Of a stretch of DNA of 64,000 nucleotides, positions 8,047 through 15,465 are shown piece by piece. Position 1 is the first letter of the stretch, and the number at the start of each line of letters is the position of its first letter. Under the pieces are notes generated by a model. The model had not been told where the DNA came from and did no database searches. It was given only the letters and a program-made list of their open reading frames with translations. The position numbers and the translations under genes are program-made. Source of the stretch: Pseudomonas sp. (GTDB lineage Bacteria; Pseudomonadota; Gammaproteobacteria; Pseudomonadales; Pseudomonadaceae); contig VMRT01000002.1 of NCBI GenBank assembly GCA_007713455.1, positions 186,001 to 250,000 of the forward strand. Reading direction: 5' to 3'.

Positions 8047-8256
8047 ATGGCACTGGACCAGAACGAATTCGAAGCACTTTTGAGCGAGGCGCAGGCCTTC
8101 GCCGAACGCGCCGCCAGCGAAAACAATCCGCTGCACTATCGCGACGCCTTCGCTGCGAGCCTGAAGGCCATACGCCTGCTTGGTGAGGAGTCCGGCGCGT
8201 GGCGGCAGATGGTCGCCCGTGCCACCGAGGAATTCGAGGGCGACGAGGGCATTTGA
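8047..8256 (+). CDS. small acidic protein of unknown function
   Basis: 69 residues, helical and acidic, with no cysteines, signal sequence or membrane segment. The GAGGAGAG ribosome site lies just before ATG 8047, and a strong hairpin follows the stop, so it looks like a genuine single gene. It lies between norR and ubiU. I recognise no family. Confidence 0.65.
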   Translation: MALDQNEFEALLSEAQAFAERAASENNPLHYRDAFAASLKAIRLLGEESGAWRQMVARATEEFEGDEGI

Positions 8257-8263
8257 GGCAATT

Positions 8264-8292
8264 GCGCGCCAGCCATGGCACGGCTGGCGCGC
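8264..8292. terminator. hairpin, probable terminator
   Basis: A perfect 11-bp inverted repeat (GCGCGCCAGCC / GGCTGGCGCGC) with a 7-base loop begins eight bases after the stop of the small 69-residue gene. No T-tract follows, so termination is probable, not certain. Confidence 0.6.
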
Positions 8293-8335
8293 ACCTTCCG
8301 CTGCATTTCGTCGCAGTCGCGACGTCCGAGCAAAC

Positions 8336-8349
8336 TTGACCCCTATCAA
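8336..8349 (+). promoter_or_regulatory. ANR/DNR box before ubiUVT
   Basis: TTGAC-CCCT-ATCAA, one base from the FNR/ANR consensus, centred about 116 bases before the ubiU ATG and after the preceding terminator-like hairpin. Anaerobic control of oxygen-independent ubiquinone genes is expected from P. aeruginosa. Confidence 0.75.
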
Positions 8350-8458
8350 TGCTGGCCAATGGTCAGCTGCCTAGACTGCCGGCTGTTTTCCGTTCAGCCG
8401 AACGACCGCCACGCCATCGGTGCGTGGCGCGCATGTACCCGAATGTCTAGGAGTTGTC

Positions 8459-9454
8459 ATGCACCTGGTCTGCCCGGCAGGAAGCCTGCCCGCGCTCAAG
8501 GCCGCCGTCCAGCAGGGCGCCGATGCCATTTATGTCGGATTTCGCGACGACACCAACGCCCGCCATTTCGCCGGCCTCAATCTCGATGAAAAGCAGCTCG
8601 ACAAGGGTCTGCAGCTGATCCGCGAGAAGGGCCGGCAGCTGTATATCGCCGTCAACACCTATGCCCAGCCGGACGGCTGGAATCGCTGGCAGCGCGCCGT
8701 GGATCAGGCCGCCGACATGGGCGTGGATGCGCTGATCGCGGCCGACCCCGGCGTGCTCGGCTATGCCAGCAAGCGCCATCCCAAACTCAATCTGCATCTG
8801 TCGGTGCAGGGGTCGGCTACCAATGCCGCCGCGCTAGGCTTCTATCAGCAGCGCTACGGCATCAGCCGCGCGGTGCTGCCGCGGGTGCTTTCGCTCAAGC
8901 AGGTCAAGCAGGTCGCGGCGAGCAGCCCGGTGCCGATCGAAGTGTTCGCCTTTGGCAGCCTGTGCATCATGGCCGAGGGTCGTTGCCATCTGTCTTCGTA
9001 CCTTACCGGTGAGTCACCCAATCTCTGTGGCGTCTGCTCGCCGGCCAAGGCGGTGCGCTGGAGCGAGGAGCCGGAAGGGCTGACCTCGCGCCTCAACAAT
9101 GTGCTGATCGACCGCTACGCCGAAGGCGAATCGGCTGGTTACCCGACGCTGTGCAAAGGTCGCTTCATGGTCAATGGTCAGCGCTTCCACGCGCTGGAAG
9201 AACCCACCAGCCTGAACACTCTGGATCTGATCCCCGAGCTGTCCACCATCGGTGTTACCGCAATGAAGATCGAGGGCCGCCAGCGCAGCCCTGCGTACGT
9301 CGAGCAGGTCACTCGGGTCTGGCGCGCGGCGCTGGACAGCTATCTCAAGGCGCCGCAGCGCTACGCGGTCGAACCCGGCTGGCGGCAGGTGCTGGATGGC
9401 CTCTCCGAAGGCTCTCAAACCACCCTGGGTGCCTACCACCGGGCCTGGCAATGA
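8459..9454 (+). CDS. ubiU: UbiU, Fe-S subunit of oxygen-independent ubiquinone hydroxylase
   Basis: 331 residues of the peptidase U32 family. It carries the four cysteines that bind a [4Fe-4S] cluster in E. coli UbiU at the same numbers: C169, C176, C193 and C232. With UbiV it hydroxylates ubiquinone precursors without O2. The start ATG 8459 follows AGGAG; upstream in-frame codons at 8420 lack homology. It heads ubiU-ubiV-ubiT, needed for ubiquinone during denitrification, which suits the neighbouring dnr and nor genes. Confidence 0.95.
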   Translation: MHLVCPAGSLPALKAAVQQGADAIYVGFRDDTNARHFAGLNLDEKQLDKGLQLIREKGRQLYIAVNTYAQPDGWNRWQRAVDQAADMGVDALIAADPGVLGYASKRHPKLNLHLSVQGSATNAAALGFYQQRYGISRAVLPRVLSLKQVKQVAASSPVPIEVFAFGSLCIMAEGRCHLSSYLTGESPNLCGVCSPAKAVRWSEEPEGLTSRLNNVLIDRYAEGESAGYPTLCKGRFMVNGQRFHALEEPTSLNTLDLIPELSTIGVTAMKIEGRQRSPAYVEQVTRVWRAALDSYLKAPQRYAVEPGWRQVLDGLSEGSQTTLGAYHRAWQ

Positions 9455-9468
9455 ACGAGGAGTCACCC

Positions 9469-10359
9469 ATGAAACTTTCTCTGGGCCCGGTGCTGTTCTA
9501 CTGGGATCGCCAGCAGACGCTGGACTTCTACGCCAACATGGCCAGCCAGCCGCTGGATGTTATCTACCTCGGCGAAACCGTTTGCTCCAAGCGCCGCGCG
9601 CTGATGCTCGATGACTGGCTTGGTCTGGCCCGTGATCTGGCTGAAGCCTCCTCGGCGCAGCTGGTCTTGTCCGGCCTGACCCTGGTCGAAGCCGCTTCCG
9701 AGCTATCAAGCCTGCGTCGCCTGTGCGACAACGGCGAGCTGCTGGTGGAAGCCAACGACATGGGCGCGGTGCAGCTGATGTCCGAGCGCAAGTTGCCCTT
9801 CGTCGGCGGCCCGGCGCTGAATCTCTACAACGGCCACGCCCTGGCCGAGCTGGTGGCCAGCGGCATGACCCGCTGGGTGCCGCCGGTGGAAGCCTCCGGC
9901 AAGCTGATCAAGAGTGCCCGCGCGCAACTGCAGGAACTGAGCGTGGCGCTGCCGGAAATCGAGATATTCGCCTACGGCCATTTGCCGCTGGCCTATTCGG
10001 CGCGCTGCTTCACCGCCCGTGCCGAGAACCGGCCGAAGGACGACTGCCAGTTCTGCTGCCAGAACTATCCCGAGGGCATTCCGCTGCTGAGCCAGGAGGG
10101 TGAGTCGCTGTTCACCATCAACGGTATCCAGACCATGTCCGCAGCGGTCAGCAACCTGCTCGCCGACTACGCGGGTCTGGTCGACAGCGGTGCCGATCTG
10201 CTGCGCCTGAGCCCGCGCGCTGCCGGTATGGACGAGGTGATCGCTGCCTTCGATGCAGTGCGCAAGGGCGCGCTGCCGCCGCTGGCGGTGGATGGTTGCA
10301 ATGGGTATTGGCATGGCCAGCCGGGCATGCTGCGCGCCGAGGAGGCCGGATTATGCTGA
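9469..10359 (+). CDS. ubiV: UbiV, partner Fe-S subunit of oxygen-independent ubiquinone hydroxylase
   Basis: 296 residues, peptidase U32 family. The cluster ligands match E. coli UbiV: C39, C180, C193 and C197, the last two in CQFCC. It forms a heterodimer with UbiU. I start it at ATG 9469, after GAGGAG and at the conserved MKLSLGPVLF; another ATG at 9451 overlaps the ubiU stop but has no ribosome site. Its stop overlaps the ubiT start. Confidence 0.95.
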   Translation: MKLSLGPVLFYWDRQQTLDFYANMASQPLDVIYLGETVCSKRRALMLDDWLGLARDLAEASSAQLVLSGLTLVEAASELSSLRRLCDNGELLVEANDMGAVQLMSERKLPFVGGPALNLYNGHALAELVASGMTRWVPPVEASGKLIKSARAQLQELSVALPEIEIFAYGHLPLAYSARCFTARAENRPKDDCQFCCQNYPEGIPLLSQEGESLFTINGIQTMSAAVSNLLADYAGLVDSGADLLRLSPRAAGMDEVIAAFDAVRKGALPPLAVDGCNGYWHGQPGMLRAEEAGLC

Positions 10360-10847
10360 ATCCACGTGCCCATCTGGTGAATCTCGGCGGGCGGCTGTTG
10401 CCGCTTGCGGCCAAGACGCCATTCCTGCTCCAGCGCCTGGCGCTGGAGCGCAGCCTCAATCAGGTATTCGCCGAAGCACTGAGCGACGGCGCCTTCGACG
10501 TGCTTGACGGCCACTGGATGAAGCTCGAAGTCGCCGACCTCGGCCTTGCCTGGTGCCTGACCTGCGAGCGCGAGCAGCTGCGCATTGCGGCGCAGGCACC
10601 GGTGGAGGTGACCATTCGCGGCAACTGGCGCGAATTCCTGCTGTTGGCCAGCCGTCAGGACGACCCGGATACGCTGTTCTTCCGCCGCCGGCTGGTTATC
10701 GAGGGTGATACCGAGCTGGGTCTGGCGATCAAGAATCTGATCGACAGTCTCGACCCCGACACGCTGCCGAGCTGGCTGTGGAAACTGCTGCAGGGTGCCG
10801 GCGAGGAGGTAGCGGCGGCCGGCCGGGCACAGGCGGCCAGAGCCTGA
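10353..10847 (+). CDS. ubiT: UbiT, SCP2-domain accessory factor
   Basis: 164 residues with an SCP2 sterol-carrier-like domain over most of its length. UbiT binds lipids and is needed with UbiU and UbiV for anaerobic ubiquinone synthesis, probably presenting the hydrophobic intermediates. ATG 10353 overlaps the end of ubiV by seven bases. In E. coli ubiT is divergent from ubiUV; here the three form one operon. The 232 bases that follow, up to the convergent DGC gene, contain nothing I can identify. Confidence 0.92.
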   Translation: MLNPRAHLVNLGGRLLPLAAKTPFLLQRLALERSLNQVFAEALSDGAFDVLDGHWMKLEVADLGLAWCLTCEREQLRIAAQAPVEVTIRGNWREFLLLASRQDDPDTLFFRRRLVIEGDTELGLAIKNLIDSLDPDTLPSWLWKLLQGAGEEVAAAGRAQAARA

Positions 10848-11079
10848 CCGATTGTTCCGCCCGCAGCCGTCGCAAACTGCCTGTGCCCGCAAGGCTCAGG
10901 CTGGCGGACCGCCTCGACGATTCGCCGTAGCAGCGAGCCTGCTTTGGATAGCGTCCGGAGACGGACCGAGGTATCGGCCCGATCCCCGGCGCGGCGCAAC
11001 AATGCGGGGGACGGCAGGGCGCGCTATCCGCTGAAACGAACTGATCCGCGATTCCAGCGACACGCTCAGTCCGTGGGTT

Positions 11080-11466
11080 TCAGGCCGTGCGCAGCTGCAT
11101 ACGGTCACTGGCGATAATGTCTTTCATGTCATCGAACAGCGCGCTGATCTCCTCCTCGCTGCAGTCTTCCCGATAGCGCTTGCGCAAGCCGTAGCTGCTG
11201 AGGGTGATGTGCACGTCGGGTGTAACGCCGTGCTGCGCGAGGCAGGCGCGGGCGCAATGCATCGGGCAGCCGTCGATGGCGAGAATGGGGCGGCCGGAGT
11301 TGGCTTTCTTCACCAGCGCTGCAACGCGCCCGCCGACGCCAGCGATGCAGGACATTTCCGCCAGCCCGGCGCGATCGAGGCGCACCGCCAGGGTGTTGGC
11401 CAGCTGCGCGACATTTGAACAACCGGAGCATGAATAGACCAGGGGCGCAGGCGTTGTGGTGATCAT
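11080..11466 (-). CDS. DGC-domain putative zinc-binding protein
   Basis: 128 residues with the DGC motif in IDGCPMHCARACL and further cysteines in YSCSGCSN, MSCIAG and near the C-terminus (EDCSEEE), enough for one or two metal sites. The family is annotated as putative zinc-binding; its function is not established. No signal peptide, so cytoplasmic. It has its own ANR/DNR box about 67 bases upstream and lies just downstream of dnrS, so it is probably induced without oxygen. Confidence 0.8.
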   Translation of the reverse strand: MITTTPAPLVYSCSGCSNVAQLANTLAVRLDRAGLAEMSCIAGVGGRVAALVKKANSGRPILAIDGCPMHCARACLAQHGVTPDVHITLSSYGLRKRYREDCSEEEISALFDDMKDIIASDRMQLRTA

Positions 11467-11526
11467 CGCGTTTTCCTGACGGTGGCGTGACGCGGGTCAT
11501 TTTCCAAGGCGCGCCGTTGACTGGCT

Positions 11527-11540
11527 TTGACAGCAATCAA
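11527..11540 (-). promoter_or_regulatory. ANR/DNR box before the DGC gene
   Basis: TTGAC-AGCA-ATCAA on the plus strand (TTGAT-N4-GTCAA toward the gene), in the 99-base spacer after dnrS and about 67 bases before the start of the DGC-domain gene. Confidence 0.72.
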
Positions 11541-11565
11541 GATCACTGGGGCGTTCTGCCGCAGG

Positions 11566-12243
11566 TCACTCGTCATAGGCGGCGAGCTTGCGGTTGTCGA
11601 GAATCTCGATGCGTCGCCGCTGGACCGATATGGTCCCGGCGTCGATCAGCCGATGCAGGATGCGCGAGAAGGTTTCCGGCTGAATGCCCAGTTTCGACGC
11701 GATCAAGCGTTTCGGCACATCGAGCACCACCACGCCGCTGTCGTCCTGCTGCGATTGCGCGAGAAAGCGCACCACTCGATGGCTGGCGTTGGCCAGGGTG
11801 AGGGTGTCGATCTCGGTCATACGCTGGTGCAGCCGAATGCTCAGGGTGGCGAGGATGTCCAGGCAGATATCCGGGTGCTGCTCGAGAATTCGCCGGTAAT
11901 GCGGTCCGTTCAGGCTCGCCACCAGGCTGGCCTTTAGCGCGGTGGCGCTGACCGGATAGCTCGGCGTGCCCTTGAACAACAGCGCTTCGGCGAACGATTC
12001 ACCGGCACGCATCACTTCCACCAGCTTCTCCTGCCCGTCGCAGACTACGCGGTGCAGCTTGATCTGGCCGCTGAAGAGGAAATAGAAGCGGTCGGCCTTA
12101 TCGCCCTGATGAAACAGCGAGGCCCCCGCAGGCAGGCGCTTCAGGTTGGCAGAGGTGCACACCTCCTGTAACGCCGCCTCGGGCAGTCGGCTGAACAGAT
12201 GGTGGCGGCGCAATTCCGCGACCAGGGTTTTTTCAGTGAGCAT
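11566..12243 (-). CDS. dnrS: DNR-type Crp/Fnr regulator, DnrS
   Basis: 225 residues, same layout as DnrD: beta-roll, dimer helix, winged helix with IQPETFSRI. It lacks the FNR N-terminal cysteine cluster; C29, C68 and one later cysteine are scattered. In P. stutzeri a third Fnr homologue, DnrS, is encoded beside nrdD and needs FnrA for expression under low oxygen; position and sequence fit. Start ATG 12241-12243 follows GGGGGAGGA; a longer frame to 12324 crosses the regulatory spacer. Divergent from nrdD, which it may control. Confidence 0.85.
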   Translation of the reverse strand: MLTEKTLVAELRRHHLFSRLPEAALQEVCTSANLKRLPAGASLFHQGDKADRFYFLFSGQIKLHRVVCDGQEKLVEVMRAGESFAEALLFKGTPSYPVSATALKASLVASLNGPHYRRILEQHPDICLDILATLSIRLHQRMTEIDTLTLANASHRVVRFLAQSQQDDSGVVVLDVPKRLIASKLGIQPETFSRILHRLIDAGTISVQRRRIEILDNRKLAAYDE

Positions 12244-12310
12244 GTGTCCTCCCCCGGATTGAACCGGGTTTATCAGCCTGCATCCTAGGAGCCCGGTGTC
12301 CGCCGCTTCC

Positions 12311-12324
12311 TTGATCACGGACAA
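12311..12324 (-). promoter_or_regulatory. possible ANR/DNR box before dnrS
   Basis: TTGAT-CACG-GACAA on the plus strand, one mismatch from TTGAT-N4-GTCAA, about 75 bases before the dnrS start. It would suit FNR-dependent expression of dnrS; weaker than the box at 12375. Confidence 0.4.
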
Positions 12325-12374
12325 GAGTGTCGGCCATGAGCCGTCGGCGCCGTCCGGCGATCACTTGCCTGTGC

Positions 12375-12388
12375 TTGACGATGATCAA
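12375..12388. promoter_or_regulatory. ANR/DNR box in the dnrS-nrdD spacer
   Basis: TTGAC-GATG-ATCAA lies about 90 bases before the nrdD start and 30 bases upstream of the first NrdR-like box. It best serves nrdD but could also act on divergent dnrS. Confidence 0.75.
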
Positions 12389-12417
12389 TTCGGTAATGAG
12401 GTTCCACCTCTAAAGTC

Positions 12418-12462
12418 ACACCATATTGTGTTTTCGGCGAATAAATTCACTACATATGGTTA
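12418..12462 (+). promoter_or_regulatory. candidate tandem NrdR boxes before nrdD
   Basis: Two ATAT-centred imperfect palindromes: ACACCATATTGTGT at 12418-12431 and CACTACATATGGTT at 12448-12461. Their centres are about 30 bases (three helical turns) apart, the arrangement of NrdR repressor boxes upstream of ribonucleotide reductase genes. They cover the region where the promoter and 5' end of the mRNA should be. Confidence 0.6.
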
Positions 12463-12473
12463 TGGAGGCGTTG

Positions 12474-14498
12474 ATGCCCACGCAGGCAGAGGTGGCGAAA
12501 CCGGTTTCACTGCGCAAGCGCGATGGCCGACTGGCGGCGTTCGAAGTGGACAAGATCGAGCGCGCCATCGCGGCGGCAGGCGCGGCGACCGGCGAGTTCG
12601 AGTTGACAATGGCGCAGGCATTGGCCGAGGCCGTTCGTCAGCAACTGGCCCATCGCACGGCGGTGGAGGTGGAGCAGGTGCAGGACGGCGTCGAGCGTGC
12701 CCTGATGGCAGCCGGCTATTTCGATACCGCCCGGGCCTACATCGTCTACCGCGAACGCCATGCGCGTCTGCGCCGAGATCGCAAGGTGGTGGTCGACGTC
12801 GCCGCCTCGATGAACGAATACCTTTCCCGCGAAGACTGGCGGGTGCGCGCCAACGCCAACCAGGGCTACTCACTCGGCGGGCTGATCCTCAACGTGTCTG
12901 GCAAGGTCACCGCCAACTACTGGCTGGACGAGGTCTACAGCCCGGAGATCGGCACGGCGCATCGCGAAGGCGATCTGCATATCCATGACCTGGACATGCT
13001 CGCCGGCTATTGCGCTGGCTGGTCACTGCGGACCCTGCTCAATGAGGGCTTCAACGGGATTCCGGGGCGGGTTGAGGCCGGCCCGCCCAAGCATCTGTCC
13101 AGCGCGCTGGGGCAGATGGTCAATTTTCTCGGCACGCTGCAGAACGAGTGGGCCGGCGCGCAGGCGTTCAGCAGCTTCGATACCTACCTCGCACCGTTCG
13201 TGCGCAAGGACAACCTTGGCTTCGCCGAAATCCGCCAGGCCATTCAGGAGTTCATCTACAACCTCAACGTGCCGTCGCGCTGGGGCACGCAGACCCCGTT
13301 CACCAACCTGACCTTCGACTGGGTCTGCCCGGAAGACCTGCGCGAACAGATCCCCTACATCGGCGGCGAGGAGATGCCGTTCGCCTACGGCGAGCTGCAG
13401 GCCGAGATGGAGCTGATCAACCGTGCCTATATAGAAGTGATGCAGGCCGGTGACGGCCTCGGCCGGGTTTTCACCTTCCCGATCCCGACCTACAACATCA
13501 CCCACGACTTTCCCTGGGACAGCGAGAACGCCGAGCGCCTGTTCGAGATGACCGCGCGCTACGGGCTGCCTTACTTCCAGAACTTCCTCAATTCGGACAT
13601 GCAGCCGAACCAGGTGCGTTCGATGTGCTGCCGCCTGCAGCTGGACGTGCGCGAGCTGCTCAAGCGCGGTGGCGGGCTGTTCGGTTCTGCCGAGCAGACC
13701 GGTTCGCTGGGCGTGGTGACGGTGAACTGTGCACGCCTGGGCTATCTCTTGCGCGGTGACAAGGCGGCGCTGCTCGAGCAGCTGGATGCGCTGCTGGACA
13801 TGGCGCGGCAGAGTCTGGAGGTCAAGCGCAAGGTCATCCAGCACCATATGGATGCCGGGCTCTACCCCTACACCAAGCGTTATCTAGGCACGCTGCGCAA
13901 TCACTTCTCCACCATCGGGGTGAACGGTCTGCACGAGATGGTGCGCAATTTCACCGACGATACCGAGGGGCTGCAGACCGCTGCCGGTCGCGCGCTGGCG
14001 ATCGAGGTGCTCGACCACGTGCGGGCGCGGCTGGTGCAGTTCCAGGAAGACACCGGGCACCTCTACAACCTCGAGGCGACGCCGGCCGAAGGCACCACCT
14101 ATCGTTTCGCCAAGGAAGACCGCAAGCGCTTCCCCGACATCCTCCAGGCGGGTTCGGCCGAGGCGCCGTACTACACCAACTCCTCGCAACTGCCGGTCGG
14201 CTTCACCGACGACCCCTTCGAGGCCCTGGAGCTGCAGGACGAGCTGCAGTGCAAGTACACCGGCGGCACCGTGTTGCACCTGTACATGGCCGAGCAGATT
14301 TCCTCGGCCGAGGCCTGCAAGAAGCTGGTACGCAATGCGCTGTCGCGCTACCGCCTGCCGTACCTGACGGTAACGCCCACCTTCTCGATCTGCCCGGTGC
14401 ACGGTTATCTCGCTGGCGAGCACGAGTTCTGCCCGAAGTGCGATGAGGCGCTGCTGCACAAGCAGCAAGCCGAAGCGGCCGTGGCCGTGGCGGTCTGA
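12474..14498 (+). CDS. nrdD: Class III anaerobic ribonucleotide reductase, main chain NrdD (without glycyl-radical tail)
   Basis: 674 residues. Reduces NTPs to dNTPs without oxygen, using formate or a thiol and a glycyl radical. An N-terminal ATP-cone (about 10-100) is followed by the ten-stranded catalytic barrel and a C-terminal zinc knuckle (C640, H643, C653, C656). It stops about 18 residues after the knuckle in an alanine-valine tail and has no RVxGY glycyl-radical motif. That motif lies in the next small gene. I chose ATG 12474 (GGAGG upstream); in-frame starts at 12426-12462 lie inside the operator region. Confidence 0.95.
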   Translation: MPTQAEVAKPVSLRKRDGRLAAFEVDKIERAIAAAGAATGEFELTMAQALAEAVRQQLAHRTAVEVEQVQDGVERALMAAGYFDTARAYIVYRERHARLRRDRKVVVDVAASMNEYLSREDWRVRANANQGYSLGGLILNVSGKVTANYWLDEVYSPEIGTAHREGDLHIHDLDMLAGYCAGWSLRTLLNEGFNGIPGRVEAGPPKHLSSALGQMVNFLGTLQNEWAGAQAFSSFDTYLAPFVRKDNLGFAEIRQAIQEFIYNLNVPSRWGTQTPFTNLTFDWVCPEDLREQIPYIGGEEMPFAYGELQAEMELINRAYIEVMQAGDGLGRVFTFPIPTYNITHDFPWDSENAERLFEMTARYGLPYFQNFLNSDMQPNQVRSMCCRLQLDVRELLKRGGGLFGSAEQTGSLGVVTVNCARLGYLLRGDKAALLEQLDALLDMARQSLEVKRKVIQHHMDAGLYPYTKRYLGTLRNHFSTIGVNGLHEMVRNFTDDTEGLQTAAGRALAIEVLDHVRARLVQFQEDTGHLYNLEATPAEGTTYRFAKEDRKRFPDILQAGSAEAPYYTNSSQLPVGFTDDPFEALELQDELQCKYTGGTVLHLYMAEQISSAEACKKLVRNALSRYRLPYLTVTPTFSICPVHGYLAGEHEFCPKCDEALLHKQQAEAAVAVAV

Positions 14499-14571
14499 GC
14501 TGCGATCCCGTGTCACGCCTCTCCAATAGGTGCGGCGCCGCATAATCAACCCTAAGCAAAGGAGCGTCACC

Positions 14572-14727
14572 ATGAACCCAGCCAGCCAACTGCCCCAGGA
14601 CCAGCGCCAACGTTGCGAAGTCTGGACCCGCGTGATGGGCTATCACCGCCCGGTTACCGCATTCAATCCGGGCAAGCAGTCCGAGCATCGCGAGCGCCTG
14701 CATTTCACTGAAACAGCGGCGCGGTGA
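14572..14727 (+). CDS. separate glycyl-radical tail of the class III ribonucleotide reductase
   Basis: 51 residues. Residues 16-29 contain RVMGYHRPV with G23 as the predicted radical glycine, followed by N-P-G-K and a basic-aromatic end. This is how the C-terminus of one-piece NrdD proteins reads after the zinc knuckle. The gene has its own AAGGAG site before ATG 14572 and is 73 bases downstream of nrdD, so it is not just read-through after a frameshift. Its stop overlaps the nrdG start (GTGA). By analogy with GrcA/YfiD, it would be activated by NrdG and dock on NrdD; this is inference. Confidence 0.85.
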   Translation: MNPASQLPQDQRQRCEVWTRVMGYHRPVTAFNPGKQSEHRERLHFTETAAR

Positions 14728-15419
14728 CCGCAGCACTTCGCGTCGGGGGGCTGGTCCCCCTGACCACGCTGGACTTCCCAGACCATCTGGCCTGCGTGCT
14801 GTTCTGCCAGGGCTGCGGCTGGCGCTGCCGCTACTGCCACAACCCGCAGCTGATCCCCGCCTGTGGCAGTGAGGAAAAGCCCTGGCCGGAGATTCTCGCC
14901 TTTCTCGAACAGCGCGTCGGCCTGCTCGAGGCGGTGGTGTTCAGCGGTGGCGAGCCGACCCTGCAGACCGCGCTGCCCGAGGCCATCGCCCAGGTGCGGG
15001 CGCTGGGCTACAAGGTCGGCCTGCACAGCGCCGGCATCAAGCCGAAGCTGTTCGCCAACATCCTGCCGCTGGTGGATTGGGTCGGTTTCGACATCAAGGC
15101 GCTACCCGAGCACAGCAGCGCGATCACCGGCGTGGATGGCAGCGGCAAGGCCAACTGGAAGAGTCTCGAACACCTGCTGGAAAGCGGCGTCGAGCATGAG
15201 TGCCGGACCACCGTGCACTGGCAACTGTTCGACGCCGACATGCTGTGGGACATGGCTCAGCGCCTGCGCCGGCTGGGTGTCGAACGCTTCGCCGTGCAGT
15301 GCGTGCGCACCGCGCGCATGCTCGAAGACAGCCTCGCCGAGAGCCGCGCACCCCACGATCAGCAGCGCCTGTGGGAACGGCTGGACCAGCTGTTCCCTTC
15401 GTTCGTTTTGCGAGGTTAG
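14724..15419 (+). CDS. nrdG: Radical SAM activase of anaerobic ribonucleotide reductase
   Basis: 231 residues. The radical-SAM cluster motif CxxxCxxC is C31, C35, C38 (in GCGWRCRYCHNP); FSGGEPTLQ, the SAM-binding GGE motif, follows at about residue 75. It generates the glycyl radical, here presumably on the separate 51-residue subunit, with which it is translationally coupled (GTG start inside the previous stop). A hairpin at 15426-15448 follows. Confidence 0.93.
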   Translation: MTAALRVGGLVPLTTLDFPDHLACVLFCQGCGWRCRYCHNPQLIPACGSEEKPWPEILAFLEQRVGLLEAVVFSGGEPTLQTALPEAIAQVRALGYKVGLHSAGIKPKLFANILPLVDWVGFDIKALPEHSSAITGVDGSGKANWKSLEHLLESGVEHECRTTVHWQLFDADMLWDMAQRLRRLGVERFAVQCVRTARMLEDSLAESRAPHDQQRLWERLDQLFPSFVLRG

Positions 15420-15425
15420 GTGTAT

Positions 15426-15448
15426 GTGGGCCGCAGCGGGCGGCCCAC
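15426..15448. terminator. terminator hairpin between nrdG and ftrD
   Basis: A 9-bp perfect stem (GTGGGCCGC / GCGGCCCAC) with a 5-base loop starts six bases after the nrdG stop and fills the 46-base gap between convergent genes. It probably works in both directions. Confidence 0.65.
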
Positions 15449-15465
15449 TCAATGCCTCATCGACC

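Noticed and set aside
12474..14727. nrdD truncated by a simple frameshift
   Set aside because: The small downstream gene has its own ribosome site and start, 73 bases of spacer, and coupling to nrdG, which indicates a stable split gene.
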